A stretch of 64,000 nucleotides of DNA, taken from positions 182,893 to 246,892 of the forward strand of contig JAFDYT010000011.1 of the NCBI GenBank assembly GCA_018266055.1, written 5' to 3'. Numbering within the stretch: the stretch's first letter is position 1; every line of letters begins with the position of its first letter. Positions 25,282 to 33,457 of this stretch are shown here, in pieces. The notes under the pieces were generated by a model. It was not told where the DNA came from and ran no database searches. It saw only the letters and a program-made list of their open reading frames with translations. The DNA is from Bacteroidota bacterium. GTDB taxonomy: Bacteria; Bacteroidota; Bacteroidia; Cytophagales; Cyclobacteriaceae. Made by a program: the position numbers and the translations under genes.

Positions 25282-25938
25282 CTAGTCCAAAGGATTCTTT
25301 TCAAACTTATACACGTCAGGCATATCTTCATCGCTGTTCATCGATACTTTCAGATCTTTGATCAAGCCATTGCCAATGTCATACACCCAACCATGCACAA
25401 TCGGACCTCCACGTTTCTGCCAGGCATTTTGAATGATTGAAGTTTTTCCTAAATCATACACCTGCTCTATTACATTAAGTTCAATAAAACGGTCTTGTCG
25501 GGCTTTTATATCGCTGATGCGCTCCAATTCATCCTGATGCATTCGGTACACATCTTTGATGTGCCGAATCCAATTGTCAATCAAACCGATTTGTTTGTTT
25601 GCCATGGCCGCCAGCACGCCTCCGCATCCATAATGTCCGCACACCACCACATGTTTTACTTCGAGCACATTGACGGCATAATCAAGCACGCTTAACATGC
25701 TCATGTCAGTATGCACCACCATGTTGGCAATATTCCGATGCACAAATACTTCGCCAGGAATTGTTCCAGTAATTTGATTAGCCGGCACACGGCTATCGGA
25801 GCAGCCGATCCAAAGGAACTCTGGTTTCTGCGCTTCCGAAAGCTTCTTGAAAAAGAATTTATCCTCACTATTCATTTGTTCTACCCACGCCTTGTTCTGC
25901 TGAAGAAGGCGTTCGTACGACTTTAAAGAATTATCCAT
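25282..25938 (-). CDS. can: Beta-class carbonic anhydrase
   Basis: A 218-residue zinc enzyme interconverting CO2 and bicarbonate. The ligands and catalytic dyad are visible: Cys and Asp-Arg in IGCSDSRVPAN, and His and Cys in VVVCGHYGCGGV. The ATG at 25938 (MDNSLKSYERLLQQN) is the typical family start; a longer frame to 25986 adds 16 unlikely residues. It sits close to the dabAB, SulP and porin genes, which suggests that it equilibrates imported inorganic carbon for carboxylases. It is on its own transcription unit. Confidence 0.95.
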   Translation of the reverse strand: MDNSLKSYERLLQQNKAWVEQMNSEDKFFFKKLSEAQKPEFLWIGCSDSRVPANQITGTIPGEVFVHRNIANMVVHTDMSMLSVLDYAVNVLEVKHVVVCGHYGCGGVLAAMANKQIGLIDNWIRHIKDVYRMHQDELERISDIKARQDRFIELNVIEQVYDLGKTSIIQNAWQKRGGPIVHGWVYDIGNGLIKDLKVSMNSDEDMPDVYKFEKNPLD

Positions 25939-26114
25939 AGTTGGTGTGGATTGATGAAATTCGTTTTCACCAAAGATAAGCCGCACAACACGAAAACAAA
26001 CTATGATATCACTAATAATAACAAGAGCTGATTTGATGTGATGAAAGGCAAAATTGTGTGTCTTTAGCCAATTCTCTTCTCTTCAGAAATAGTTAACTAA
26101 AATGTGGAAATCAT

Positions 26115-26144
26115 AAAAAAATCCGGGCTGGTTATTGCCCGGAT
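26115..26144 (-). terminator. Rho-independent terminator after the DUF2911 gene
   Basis: An 8-bp GC-rich stem, ATCCGGGC (26121-26128) with GCCCGGAT (26137-26144). The A run at 26115-26120 gives a T tract on the minus strand. Confidence 0.85.
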
Positions 26145-26163
26145 CTTGCTGGAGAGGGGTAGA

Positions 26164-27291
26164 TTATTTTCCTGATTTTAATTTATCTAATTCTGCCTGA
26201 TAGGTTTTTATAAATGGTTTCTGATTTTCAGGAATATTTTTGATCGCTTCTTCCCAATATTTGATTGCATTTTTCTTGTCGCCGAGCGCTGTATATCCTC
26301 TAGCCAATCCAACATTAGGAGTGAATTTATCCGTAGGATTTTTTAATGCATTGTACTTGAATACTTCCATGGCCTTTTCGTTCTTGCCTGCGTTGAGCAG
26401 CGAGCGGCCATACTGATGAACGATGATGGCGGTGGCATCGGGTAGACGAATTGCTTTTTGCATGGCTTCATCAGCTTCCGCATCTTTTCCAATGGCTGTA
26501 AGTACACTCGATTTTGCCTGCAGGGTAGCAAATTCTTCACGTCCGCCGATGGTTGGATCCATCGCGCGATTAGCCCACACGAGTGCTTCCTCAAGATTGA
26601 TTTTATTCTGTGCACAAAAGTTAGCGGCCGTTGAAAAATTTCGATAATCAAAACCTACGTTTGAGCGCAGTTGATTTCTCATCATCGAAACGTATACGTC
26701 ATTCACGTTTGGAACTGAAATTTTAAAAGGAATGCGTTTGTTTTCCCATTGCAAAAATGCCGTTGCTCCATTCGCCTGGCGGTCAGCAAAGCCGTACGTC
26801 AGGTCTTCGGTGAATGGAGCGTCCGTTGGTGTTACATCCACACGAAGCACATCTTCATTTTGATCATAAAAAAAACTTCCCCAACTGGTCGAGTTGTTGC
26901 TGAATATCCATGTCCATGAGCCTTCTTTCGCGGTAGCTAGAAACAATCCGTAAGTACCTGCCTTTAGGTCTTTACCTTCCACCTTGACATCGTGAGAAAA
27001 GGTGATGACGGTGTTTTCATTAGCCCCGGCGCGCCACGGCGCCGATTTAACACCAAAACCTTGATCAGCAAATCCATAATGCACAAGTTCGCCCCAGATC
27101 TTACCCGTACGGTCAACACCTTGCGCGGTATGCACATGCGGACTGCTGTAGGTAACTGAAACTTCAACAGGCCCGATGTACTGTGTAACTTTTGCTTTCT
27201 GGTTGTTGCCACTTGGTGGTGATACTAGCCCTTGGGCAATACCCGCCGCCGCTACTCCTACAAGCACGAAGAGCGTAATAATTTTTTTCAT
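26164..27291 (-). CDS. DUF2911 domain protein with TPR repeats
   Basis: A 375-residue exported protein (signal peptide ending near AAAGIAQ). Residues about 25-185 match DUF2911, with VEVSVTYSSPHV, DRTGKIWGELV, WRAGANENTVITFS and LKAGTYGLF, a beta-rich domain frequent in Bacteroidota. Residues about 200-370 contain tetratricopeptide-like helices (AKSSVLTAIGKDAEADEAM; MEVFKYNALKNPTDKFTPN). The DUF2911 domain has no known activity; TPRs suggest a binding role in the periplasm. It stands alone with its own terminator. Confidence 0.92.
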   Translation of the reverse strand: MKKIITLFVLVGVAAAGIAQGLVSPPSGNNQKAKVTQYIGPVEVSVTYSSPHVHTAQGVDRTGKIWGELVHYGFADQGFGVKSAPWRAGANENTVITFSHDVKVEGKDLKAGTYGLFLATAKEGSWTWIFSNNSTSWGSFFYDQNEDVLRVDVTPTDAPFTEDLTYGFADRQANGATAFLQWENKRIPFKISVPNVNDVYVSMMRNQLRSNVGFDYRNFSTAANFCAQNKINLEEALVWANRAMDPTIGGREEFATLQAKSSVLTAIGKDAEADEAMQKAIRLPDATAIIVHQYGRSLLNAGKNEKAMEVFKYNALKNPTDKFTPNVGLARGYTALGDKKNAIKYWEEAIKNIPENQKPFIKTYQAELDKLKSGK

Positions 27292-27376
27292 AAATTTTAG
27301 GATTAGTTAGAGATGAGAATGAATTCTCTAACGGACAAGAAACAGAAAGGGGTTTCCCCCCAGACGAGGTATTTTA

Positions 27377-28276
27377 CTAATGGGAGGTTTTGTGGATCGG
27401 GACAAGCATTTTCAATGATGCAGGCTTGATCTCAACAGAAAATTTGTCTGTAGCAGGCATCGCTTCGCCATCAATATGATAAGCGATGGGACGAGCCAGG
27501 TTTATCAAAAGTTTGTCGGATTGAACCATCTCTACAAACCGTGATTTATGAAGTGTACCGGTGAACATTTTTCCGGCGAAGGCTGCGGCTTCCGTCAATG
27601 GTACTTTTTTTATAAAACACACATCGATCAGTTCGTCACAAACGGATGCCTTCGGAGCAACGCGTGCATTATTCCCAAACTGTGAGGAGTTAGCAAGAGC
27701 AATAATGAATGACTTTGAATTAAATGTCTTTCCATTTAATTCTACGCTCGCTTCAAAAGGTTTGAACGTGAGAAACTCTTTCAATACCAACTTGGCATAT
27801 CCTGTCAACCCGCGCTTTGCCTTATTAGCAAACAGTCCAGCTACATGACCATCAAATCCAATCCCCGAAACATTTACAGACAGTTTATTATTGATGACCA
27901 TCGTATCAATCATCAATTCTTTATGATTGCCTAGAACAGTGAGCGCTTTTTTGAAGGCCATTGGTAAGCCGAGGTGCCGCGCGAGACCATTGCCAGATCC
28001 TTTCGGCAAAATACCCATCGCCGTAGAAGAGCCCAGCAAACCCTGTGCAACTTCATTCACCGTGCCGTCACCTCCTACTGCAAAAACGAAATCCATTTTA
28101 TTGGCAACTGCCTGTTGCGCGAGTTCAGTGGCGTGGCCTCTGCTTTGTGTAAACTCGATGGTCGATTCAATACTCAACTCTTTGCACCGCTCAATAATGC
28201 GACCTTCCACTTCAGGCCGGTATCCTCCGCCTGAAAATTTGTTGATGATGAAAAGTGATTTTTTATTGCTTGTCAT
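27377..28276 (-). CDS. Diacylglycerol kinase-family lipid kinase
   Basis: A 299-residue soluble kinase of the DAGK/YegS family. The N-terminal catalytic domain has NKFSGGGYRP, the nucleotide-binding VGGDGTVNEVAQGL (about residues 70-85) and ILPKGSGNGLARHLG. The C-terminal beta domain contains the SGIGFDGHVA motif and a final HIDGEAMP segment. These enzymes phosphorylate lipids such as diacylglycerol; sphingosine-type substrates are possible in Bacteroidota, but that cannot be read from the sequence. It is divergent from the YopX-like gene. Confidence 0.92.
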   Translation of the reverse strand: MTSNKKSLFIINKFSGGGYRPEVEGRIIERCKELSIESTIEFTQSRGHATELAQQAVANKMDFVFAVGGDGTVNEVAQGLLGSSTAMGILPKGSGNGLARHLGLPMAFKKALTVLGNHKELMIDTMVINNKLSVNVSGIGFDGHVAGLFANKAKRGLTGYAKLVLKEFLTFKPFEASVELNGKTFNSKSFIIALANSSQFGNNARVAPKASVCDELIDVCFIKKVPLTEAAAFAGKMFTGTLHKSRFVEMVQSDKLLINLARPIAYHIDGEAMPATDKFSVEIKPASLKMLVPIHKTSH

Positions 28277-28339
28277 GATTACCGACCTAAATCCACGTGC
28301 GAAACCTTGATCGTAACAAATAATTACACGTACTTGTCA

Positions 28340-28762
28340 ATGCAAATTCAAACCTACCTAAATTCAGAATCTTCACAAACGGAAAATTCAATTATGGATG
28401 ATTTTGTTCCCCGTAAAATAAAATTCAAAGCCTGGGATCAGGAACACCGCCTGCTGATGCGCCTGAACAGCATCGAATGCAGCAAAGGTGAACTGATCAA
28501 AAAGAATCACATATTACTTCAATTCACTGGCCTGCTAGACAAAGAAGGTGAAGAAATTTACGACATGGACATTTTGCTCGTGTCGCTTGATAAGTACATC
28601 GTGTCGTGGAATGAAACGAAAAACGGATGGTACTATTCACCGTTGGCCAACCGGCAAAACCTGACTCCTTTTCTTGCCAAAGATGCTGAGCGAATGAAAC
28701 GGTTCGGAAATTACTTCGAGTTATCGAAGGAAGGGCTTGAATTTAAAAAGACTACTTTTTGA
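28340..28762 (+). CDS. YopX-like protein
   Basis: A 140-residue protein whose central part carries the YopX pattern: IKFKAWDQEHRLL, then LLQFTGLLDKEGEEIYDMDIL and VSWNETKNGWYY. YopX proteins are common in phages and mobile elements and have no established function. This copy has an N-terminal extension of about 25 residues before the domain; ATG codons at 28340 and 28394 are both possible starts. No other phage genes surround it, and it ends overlapping the convergent acyl carrier protein gene by 11 bases. Confidence 0.7.
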   Translation: MQIQTYLNSESSQTENSIMDDFVPRKIKFKAWDQEHRLLMRLNSIECSKGELIKKNHILLQFTGLLDKEGEEIYDMDILLVSLDKYIVSWNETKNGWYYSPLANRQNLTPFLAKDAERMKRFGNYFELSKEGLEFKKTTF

Positions 28763-28991
28763 TTTTCGTTTCGATGTAGGCAATCGCCTGGCCGATAGTT
28801 TGCATTTTCTCGGCGTCGTCATCAGGGATTTTTATATCAAACGTCTGCTCGAACTCCATGACCAACTCCGCATAGTCCAACGAGTCAATTCCAAGGTCTT
28901 TTACAAAACTCGCATCGGAAGTGATTTGAGATTCAGGGATTCCCAGCTTCTCGATCAGGATGGCGTTGATTTTATGTTTTACGTCTTGCAT
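28752..28991 (-). CDS. acpP: Acyl carrier protein
   Basis: A 79-residue acidic four-helix protein. The phosphopantetheine attachment serine is in the motif DLGIDSLDYAELV, followed by FEQTFDIKIPDDDAEKMQTI, as in fatty-acid synthesis ACPs. The ATG at 28991 (MQDVKHKINAILIEKLGI) was chosen since it gives the standard length. There are no fab genes next to it, so it may serve a specialised acylation rather than bulk fatty-acid synthesis. A near-complete promoter lies upstream. Confidence 0.93.
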   Translation of the reverse strand: MQDVKHKINAILIEKLGIPESQITSDASFVKDLGIDSLDYAELVMEFEQTFDIKIPDDDAEKMQTIGQAIAYIETKIKK

Positions 28992-29005
28992 GAAATTCAA
29001 TTTTT

Positions 29006-29036
29006 CAAAGCTAACCCTTTTCCGATTTTTTGCCAA
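29006..29036 (-). promoter_or_regulatory. Promoter of acpP (-33 TTG, -7 TAGCTTTG)
   Basis: On the minus strand a TTG near 29034-29036 is followed after about 20 bases by TAGCTTTG (29013-29006), an exact TAnnTTTG match at the spacing expected for Bacteroidetes sigma-A promoters. The ATG is 15 bases further on. Confidence 0.6.
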
Positions 29037-29045
29037 CAGTTCGGG

Positions 29046-30299
29046 TCAAAACCGAAGCAGAAACTCTGTTCCTTCGCCCAATTTTGACTTCACCGTGATC
29101 TGGCCGCCGTGCTGGCGCATGATCTGGCGCGACAAGCTCAGGCCAATGCCAGAACCCGTTTTTTTGGTGGTGAAGAAAGGAACAAAGATTCGCTCCAGCG
29201 CATCAGGATCAATGCCATTTCCGTTGTCCTTTACCGAAATGATGACGTGTCCTTCGTTGGAATACGAGGACAAGAAAATCTTCTTCTCCGCCTGATTGTC
29301 AAAAGCCTGAATGGCATTTTTGATCAGGTTAATCATCACTTGCTCTATCATGGTTTTGTCAGCCTGCATACTCAACTCCTCCGATTGGATCGATACAGTA
29401 ATCACAACCCCGTGATCGGCCAATTCTTTTTTGTGCAGCATCGCCATTTCTTCCAAAAGATCTTTGACTTTCACTTCTGACAAATTCGGCTTGGGCACAT
29501 GCGTCAGGTTTTTAAACTCTTTTACAAACCGAATCAGGCCGGCGCTACGCTTGCCGATGGTTTGTACCGACAAGTGAATGTCTTCAGCTTCATCTTGTTT
29601 TAACAACAGCTCATTGTTTTTCAACCTCGTTTCCAACTCTTGCTCCACTACGCCTGCCAACGACGAGATAGGAGTTACAGAATTCATGATCTCATGAGTA
29701 AGCACGCGCACCAGATTTTGCCAGGCCTCCATCTCCTTCTCTTCCAATTCACTTTGGATGTTGCTCATCGAGATCAGTTTCATCACTTCGCCGCGCAAGG
29801 TGAGTTCAATCGCATAGAGCGAGAGATAAAGTGTTTCATCGCCCAGTTTCAGTTGAAGCAATTCGCGACCGCCGGTTTTTAATTTCAGAAAGGATTCGAC
29901 CAACTTCTCGTCCACCGACCGCAGATCACTTAGTTTATCCACCTTATCCACGCGCAGCAATCGTTTGGCCGCCGTATTAATGATTTGAATGGATCCTTGA
30001 CGATTGAACGTAAGGATACCAATGCCCACGTGCTGTACGATGTTCTTAAAAAAAAGTGCGACATCGTCATTCTTAGGATGCTCCGCGGCTGTAGGCTTCT
30101 CTACAGGCTTTGCAGGAGGAATAATCGGAGGCGCTTCCATCTGACGAAGCAGTTGCACCACCTGGAAAGCAATCGCAATCAATAGCACCATGGTGACGGT
30201 GAAATTGAATTTGCCGGCCATCGAGTAGCCCAACACAAACACTGTTGCTACCAGAATAGCAATGCGCGTGAAGGAAGGCGATCGCCAATTAAAGTCCAT
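29046..30299 (-). CDS. NtrB-like sensor histidine kinase
   Basis: A 417-residue membrane histidine kinase. Two transmembrane helices near the N-terminus (IAILVATVFVLGY; FTVTMVLLIAIAF) are followed by a PAS-like domain (GIGILTFNRQGSIQIINTAA), the phosphoacceptor H-box LTHEIMNSVTPISSL, and an HATPase_c domain with N-box NLIKNAIQAFD, DNGNGIDPDAL and the TTKKTGSGIGLSLSRQIM lid. There is almost no periplasmic loop, so it probably senses an internal or membrane signal. The ATG at 30299 overlaps the end of the response-regulator gene by 11 bases, which makes the two a coupled pair. Confidence 0.93.
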   Translation of the reverse strand: MDFNWRSPSFTRIAILVATVFVLGYSMAGKFNFTVTMVLLIAIAFQVVQLLRQMEAPPIIPPAKPVEKPTAAEHPKNDDVALFFKNIVQHVGIGILTFNRQGSIQIINTAAKRLLRVDKVDKLSDLRSVDEKLVESFLKLKTGGRELLQLKLGDETLYLSLYAIELTLRGEVMKLISMSNIQSELEEKEMEAWQNLVRVLTHEIMNSVTPISSLAGVVEQELETRLKNNELLLKQDEAEDIHLSVQTIGKRSAGLIRFVKEFKNLTHVPKPNLSEVKVKDLLEEMAMLHKKELADHGVVITVSIQSEELSMQADKTMIEQVMINLIKNAIQAFDNQAEKKIFLSSYSNEGHVIISVKDNGNGIDPDALERIFVPFFTTKKTGSGIGLSLSRQIMRQHGGQITVKSKLGEGTEFLLRF

Positions 30300-31656
30300 A
30301 TTTTTCCATTCTGCGGTAGAGGGACGCACGCGTAAGCCCAAGTTCTTCCGCCGCTTTCGAAATATTCCCTCCGTGCAATTGAATGGCTTTCATCACGGCC
30401 GACTTTTCTACCTCATCAAGGTTGAGTGTGTCTGCCGACGCACTTTCGTTTCCCTTACGGTTGAAAAGAAAATCAGTATCCTGCAGGGAATTGGAGTCGG
30501 CCATGATCACTGCCCGTTCGATAGCGTGCTGCAATTCGCGCACGTTGCCAGGCCAGGCATACTTCTTCAGTTTGTTCATCGCCTCTGGTGAGATCGATTT
30601 TACATCCTTGCGGTATTTTTGAGAATAGTAATTCAGGAAATGCGTGGCCAAGGCTGGAATATCATCAATCCGCTCGCATAGCGGCGGGATGTTAATTTCC
30701 ACTGTGTTGATGCGGTATAAAAGGTCCTGACGGAATTTCCCCTCCTTCACCATTTCGTGCAAGGGCATATTCGTCGCGCAGATCAAACGAATGTCCACCT
30801 CCACGGGATTATTCGATCCTACTCTGGTGATTTGACGCGATTGCAAAGCACTCAACAATTTGCTCTGCAGACTCATGCTCAGATTGCCGATTTCGTCAAG
30901 AAAAAGTGTGCCGCGGTTTGCCAACTCAAAACGACCAGGCCGGTCTTCGCGTGCATCGGTGAAGGCTCCCTTCTTATGCCCGAACAATTCACTTTCAAAA
31001 AGTGTCTCCGTAATCGCGCCCATATCCACCGCCACAAAGGAGTTATCCTTACGCAACGAATTCTGGTGAATAGCCCGCGCCACTAATTCCTTCCCTGTTC
31101 CGTTTTCGCCCAGGATAAGAATGTTGGCATCTGTCTTTGCGACTTTATCGATCATGGAGAAAACCTCTTTCAGCGCACCACTCTGGCCAATAATGTCGCG
31201 GAATGGCTGACTGATCTGTTCCTCCAGCATTTGCTTGGCCTTGCGAAGTTTATCGACTTCGTTGTAGGATTTTTTTAATTTAATCGCCGTTGAAATCGTG
31301 GCTACCAGCTTTTCGTTTTGCCACGGCTTGAGGATAAAATCCGTAGCTCCTTCTTTCAAGGCGCGCACGGCCATCTCCACATCGCCAAACGCAGTGATCA
31401 TGATGACTACCGCTTGCGGATCGCGCTCCTTGATTTGCTTCAGCCATTCAAATCCCTCTTTCCCGCTCGTGGTATCCTTACTGAAATTCATGTCCAGCAG
31501 GATGACATCGTAGGTGTCGTTATTTAAGAGAAAAGGAATTTTGTTTGGATTCTTTTCAATGATGACCTGATGATTCGATTTCTTCAGGAGCATTTTGGCG
31601 GCGAGAAGAACGTCTTCGTCGTCATCAATCATCAGTATTTTACCGCTATCGTTCAC
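30289..31656 (-). CDS. NtrC-family sigma-54-dependent response regulator
   Basis: A 455-residue transcription activator. The receiver domain has the acidic pocket DDDED and the phosphorylation Asp in VILLDMNFS. The AAA+ domain carries Walker A GENGTGKELVARAI, the sigma-54 contact loop ELFGHKKGAFTDA and Walker B GTLFLDEIGN. The C-terminal Fis-type helix-turn-helix is GNISKAAEELGLTRASLYRRM. It would switch on sigma-54 promoters when phosphorylated by the kinase encoded directly downstream. The start codon is GTG. Target genes cannot be named, and no clear TGGCAC-N5-TTGC site was noticed nearby. Confidence 0.95.
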   Translation of the reverse strand: MNDSGKILMIDDDEDVLLAAKMLLKKSNHQVIIEKNPNKIPFLLNNDTYDVILLDMNFSKDTTSGKEGFEWLKQIKERDPQAVVIMITAFGDVEMAVRALKEGATDFILKPWQNEKLVATISTAIKLKKSYNEVDKLRKAKQMLEEQISQPFRDIIGQSGALKEVFSMIDKVAKTDANILILGENGTGKELVARAIHQNSLRKDNSFVAVDMGAITETLFESELFGHKKGAFTDAREDRPGRFELANRGTLFLDEIGNLSMSLQSKLLSALQSRQITRVGSNNPVEVDIRLICATNMPLHEMVKEGKFRQDLLYRINTVEINIPPLCERIDDIPALATHFLNYYSQKYRKDVKSISPEAMNKLKKYAWPGNVRELQHAIERAVIMADSNSLQDTDFLFNRKGNESASADTLNLDEVEKSAVMKAIQLHGGNISKAAEELGLTRASLYRRMEKYGL

Positions 31657-31696
31657 AGGGCTTGGGTTAAGGAGCTATTGTATATCTAAAAATTAT

Positions 31697-31711
31697 GCCA
31701 ATTGAATTGGC
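31697..31711. promoter_or_regulatory. Palindrome upstream of the NtrC-like gene
   Basis: GCCAATT-G-AATTGGC is a perfect 7-bp inverted repeat located 41 bases upstream of the GTG start of the response-regulator gene. A second small repeat, GTGC...GCAC, follows near 31743-31756. It may be an operator; the binding protein is unknown. Confidence 0.35.
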
Positions 31712-31794
31712 GTCAAATTAAACGGTTTATGCGTCCGTCCGTGTGCTTTAACGCACAAAGATGTCCAAATTTGAACAGAGAAGAAAGCTCATTG

Positions 31795-32628
31795 TTACCG
31801 CAGCTCAACGGGAAACTTTTGATCTGAAAACTCATACAAAATCACTTTTCCGTTCTTCATCACCGTCAGTATTCTTTCGTCGGTCACGATGGCAAAGATG
31901 GCGCTTGGGCATTTGATCTCGCGGGTTTTTTCCGTGTACAAATCATAAAACACAATCTTGTCGTCCTGAAGATAAAAGAGCTCTTCACCAAAAAAACCAA
32001 AATTTCCAGAAGCGGTTCTGATCTGGTTCACCAATTTGCCCACGTTGCTGTATATAAAAATCCCTGAGTTCTTATCCTGCATAAAGATCAGGTTTTGATA
32101 CTCGCGCATGAATATGAAATCAGGCTTTGCCGACTGAGTGGTGTCAATATCAAATTCCGTGATTATCTGGTGTGTAAACGGTTTTACCTTCTTTACGCTA
32201 TAGTCGGCTTCGTCAAACACCAGCAACTTATTGTCGTTGGTGGGGCAAACCAAGGAAGGGCTAATCGCGATGGAAGGGTCCAACCTGACTTCGTCCGATA
32301 GTTCAAGGTTGCGGTCGTACGTAATCAACTGATGATTGTCTTTCCGAAAAACAAATACCGAGGGATGAAACCACGGCTCGATTAAATCCGGAGTTTTATG
32401 ATCAGGTTTAGCGGGTAGCGCCGCCAGAACTTTTCCTTGCGGATCATACTTGCGGATCGCACCGTTAGTGAAGACTAAAAAGAAATTTCCTAGACGGTCA
32501 ACCGAAACCTTTTCAATTTTGCCAGGCTTAAATTCTTTGACCTTCACTGCTTGCTGCGCCTCTACCGATGGTACCGCAACGCACATCACCACCCATGAAA
32601 TTGTGAAACCAAAAACCTTTCGTTTCAT
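31795..32628 (-). CDS. Exported six-blade propeller-like protein, unknown
   Basis: A 277-residue protein with a signal peptide ending near SVEAQ. The rest is made of repeated short beta-strands such as VDRLGNFFLVFTNGAIRKYD, FRKDNHQLITYDRNLEL and FMQDKNSGIFIYSNVGKLV, typical of NHL/6-bladed propeller folds of Bacteroidota periplasmic proteins. No catalytic motif is visible. It is downstream of lpxH with a 4-base overlap, so it is co-translated with it, but a role in lipid A synthesis is not implied by its sequence. Confidence 0.7.
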   Translation of the reverse strand: MKRKVFGFTISWVVMCVAVPSVEAQQAVKVKEFKPGKIEKVSVDRLGNFFLVFTNGAIRKYDPQGKVLAALPAKPDHKTPDLIEPWFHPSVFVFRKDNHQLITYDRNLELSDEVRLDPSIAISPSLVCPTNDNKLLVFDEADYSVKKVKPFTHQIITEFDIDTTQSAKPDFIFMREYQNLIFMQDKNSGIFIYSNVGKLVNQIRTASGNFGFFGEELFYLQDDKIVFYDLYTEKTREIKCPSAIFAIVTDERILTVMKNGKVILYEFSDQKFPVELR

Positions 32629-33389
32629 TTTTCAAATGTCCTTAGTTCTGCCTTCGCACCATCCAGCACTGCGTAGGTGGTAAAATGGACCCACTCACCC
32701 AGATTAATATAGCGGCTATTCTCCCCTACTTTCAGATCTAGCGGCAAATGACGATGACCAAAAATATACAAGTCATGATGCTCGCGTTTCTCCAGCTCTT
32801 TGCAGTACGCCAGCAGAAACTCATTCTCTTCCCCTTTGAATTTTTCTTCCTTCGCATTATTGCTGATGCGGCTCTGGCGACTCCAGAACTTGGCGATGGC
32901 TATGCCCAGGTTGGGGTGAATGCGCGCAAACAGCCATTGGCAAACGCCGCTGTTAAAAAAGCGCTTTAGAATCTTATAAGTAAAGTCGCCATGACCCAGG
33001 CCATCGCCATGACCGATCAGGATTTTCTGATTGCCCAGCGTAAGGATCTGCGGGTCACGGAATATAATCACACCCAACTCCTTTTCGAAGTAATCAAACA
33101 TCCACATGTCGTGATTACCGGTAAAAAAATAAATAGCTATGCCAGCGTCGCGCAGTTCGGCAAGTTTGCCCTGAAAGCGAATGAACCCTTTGGGTATAGC
33201 CTGGCGGTATTCAAACCAGAAGTCAAAAATATCGCCCAGTAAAAATACGGTGTGCGCATCGCCTTTGATCTGATCCATCCAGGCCACAATCTTTCGCTCG
33301 CGCGCCAGGCTTGAAGCGTCATCCGGCACGCCCAGATGAAAATCGGAAGCAAAGTAAATTTTCTTTTCGGGCGGAAGGTTGATGAGCAT
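32625..33389 (-). CDS. lpxH: UDP-2,3-diacylglucosamine diphosphatase
   Basis: A 254-residue calcineurin-type metallophosphoesterase that hydrolyses UDP-2,3-diacylglucosamine to lipid X in lipid A synthesis. The metal-binding motifs appear in order: ASDFHLG, LLGDIFDFW, TGNHD, LIGHGDGLGHGD and YIFGHRHLP. The family also has the cap region seen in WLFARIHPNLGIAIAKFWS. The ATG at 33389 was chosen because a longer frame to 33443 would run through the ftsH terminator. The gene overlaps the downstream propeller gene by 4 bases. Confidence 0.9.
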   Translation of the reverse strand: MLINLPPEKKIYFASDFHLGVPDDASSLARERKIVAWMDQIKGDAHTVFLLGDIFDFWFEYRQAIPKGFIRFQGKLAELRDAGIAIYFFTGNHDMWMFDYFEKELGVIIFRDPQILTLGNQKILIGHGDGLGHGDFTYKILKRFFNSGVCQWLFARIHPNLGIAIAKFWSRQSRISNNAKEEKFKGEENEFLLAYCKELEKREHHDLYIFGHRHLPLDLKVGENSRYINLGEWVHFTTYAVLDGAKAELRTFEK

Positions 33390-33401
33390 AGCCACAAAAG
33401 T

Positions 33402-33434
33402 AAAAAACCTGGCAGGTATTAAAAACCTGCCAGG
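33402..33434 (-). terminator. Rho-independent terminator of ftsH
   Basis: A 10-bp perfect stem, CCTGGCAGGT (33408-33417) with ACCTGCCAGG (33425-33434), and an A run at 33402-33407 that is a T tract on the minus strand. It lies between ftsH and lpxH and supports separate transcription of the two. Confidence 0.88.
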
Positions 33435-33457
33435 CTTTGTCATTAGATCTTAATAAA

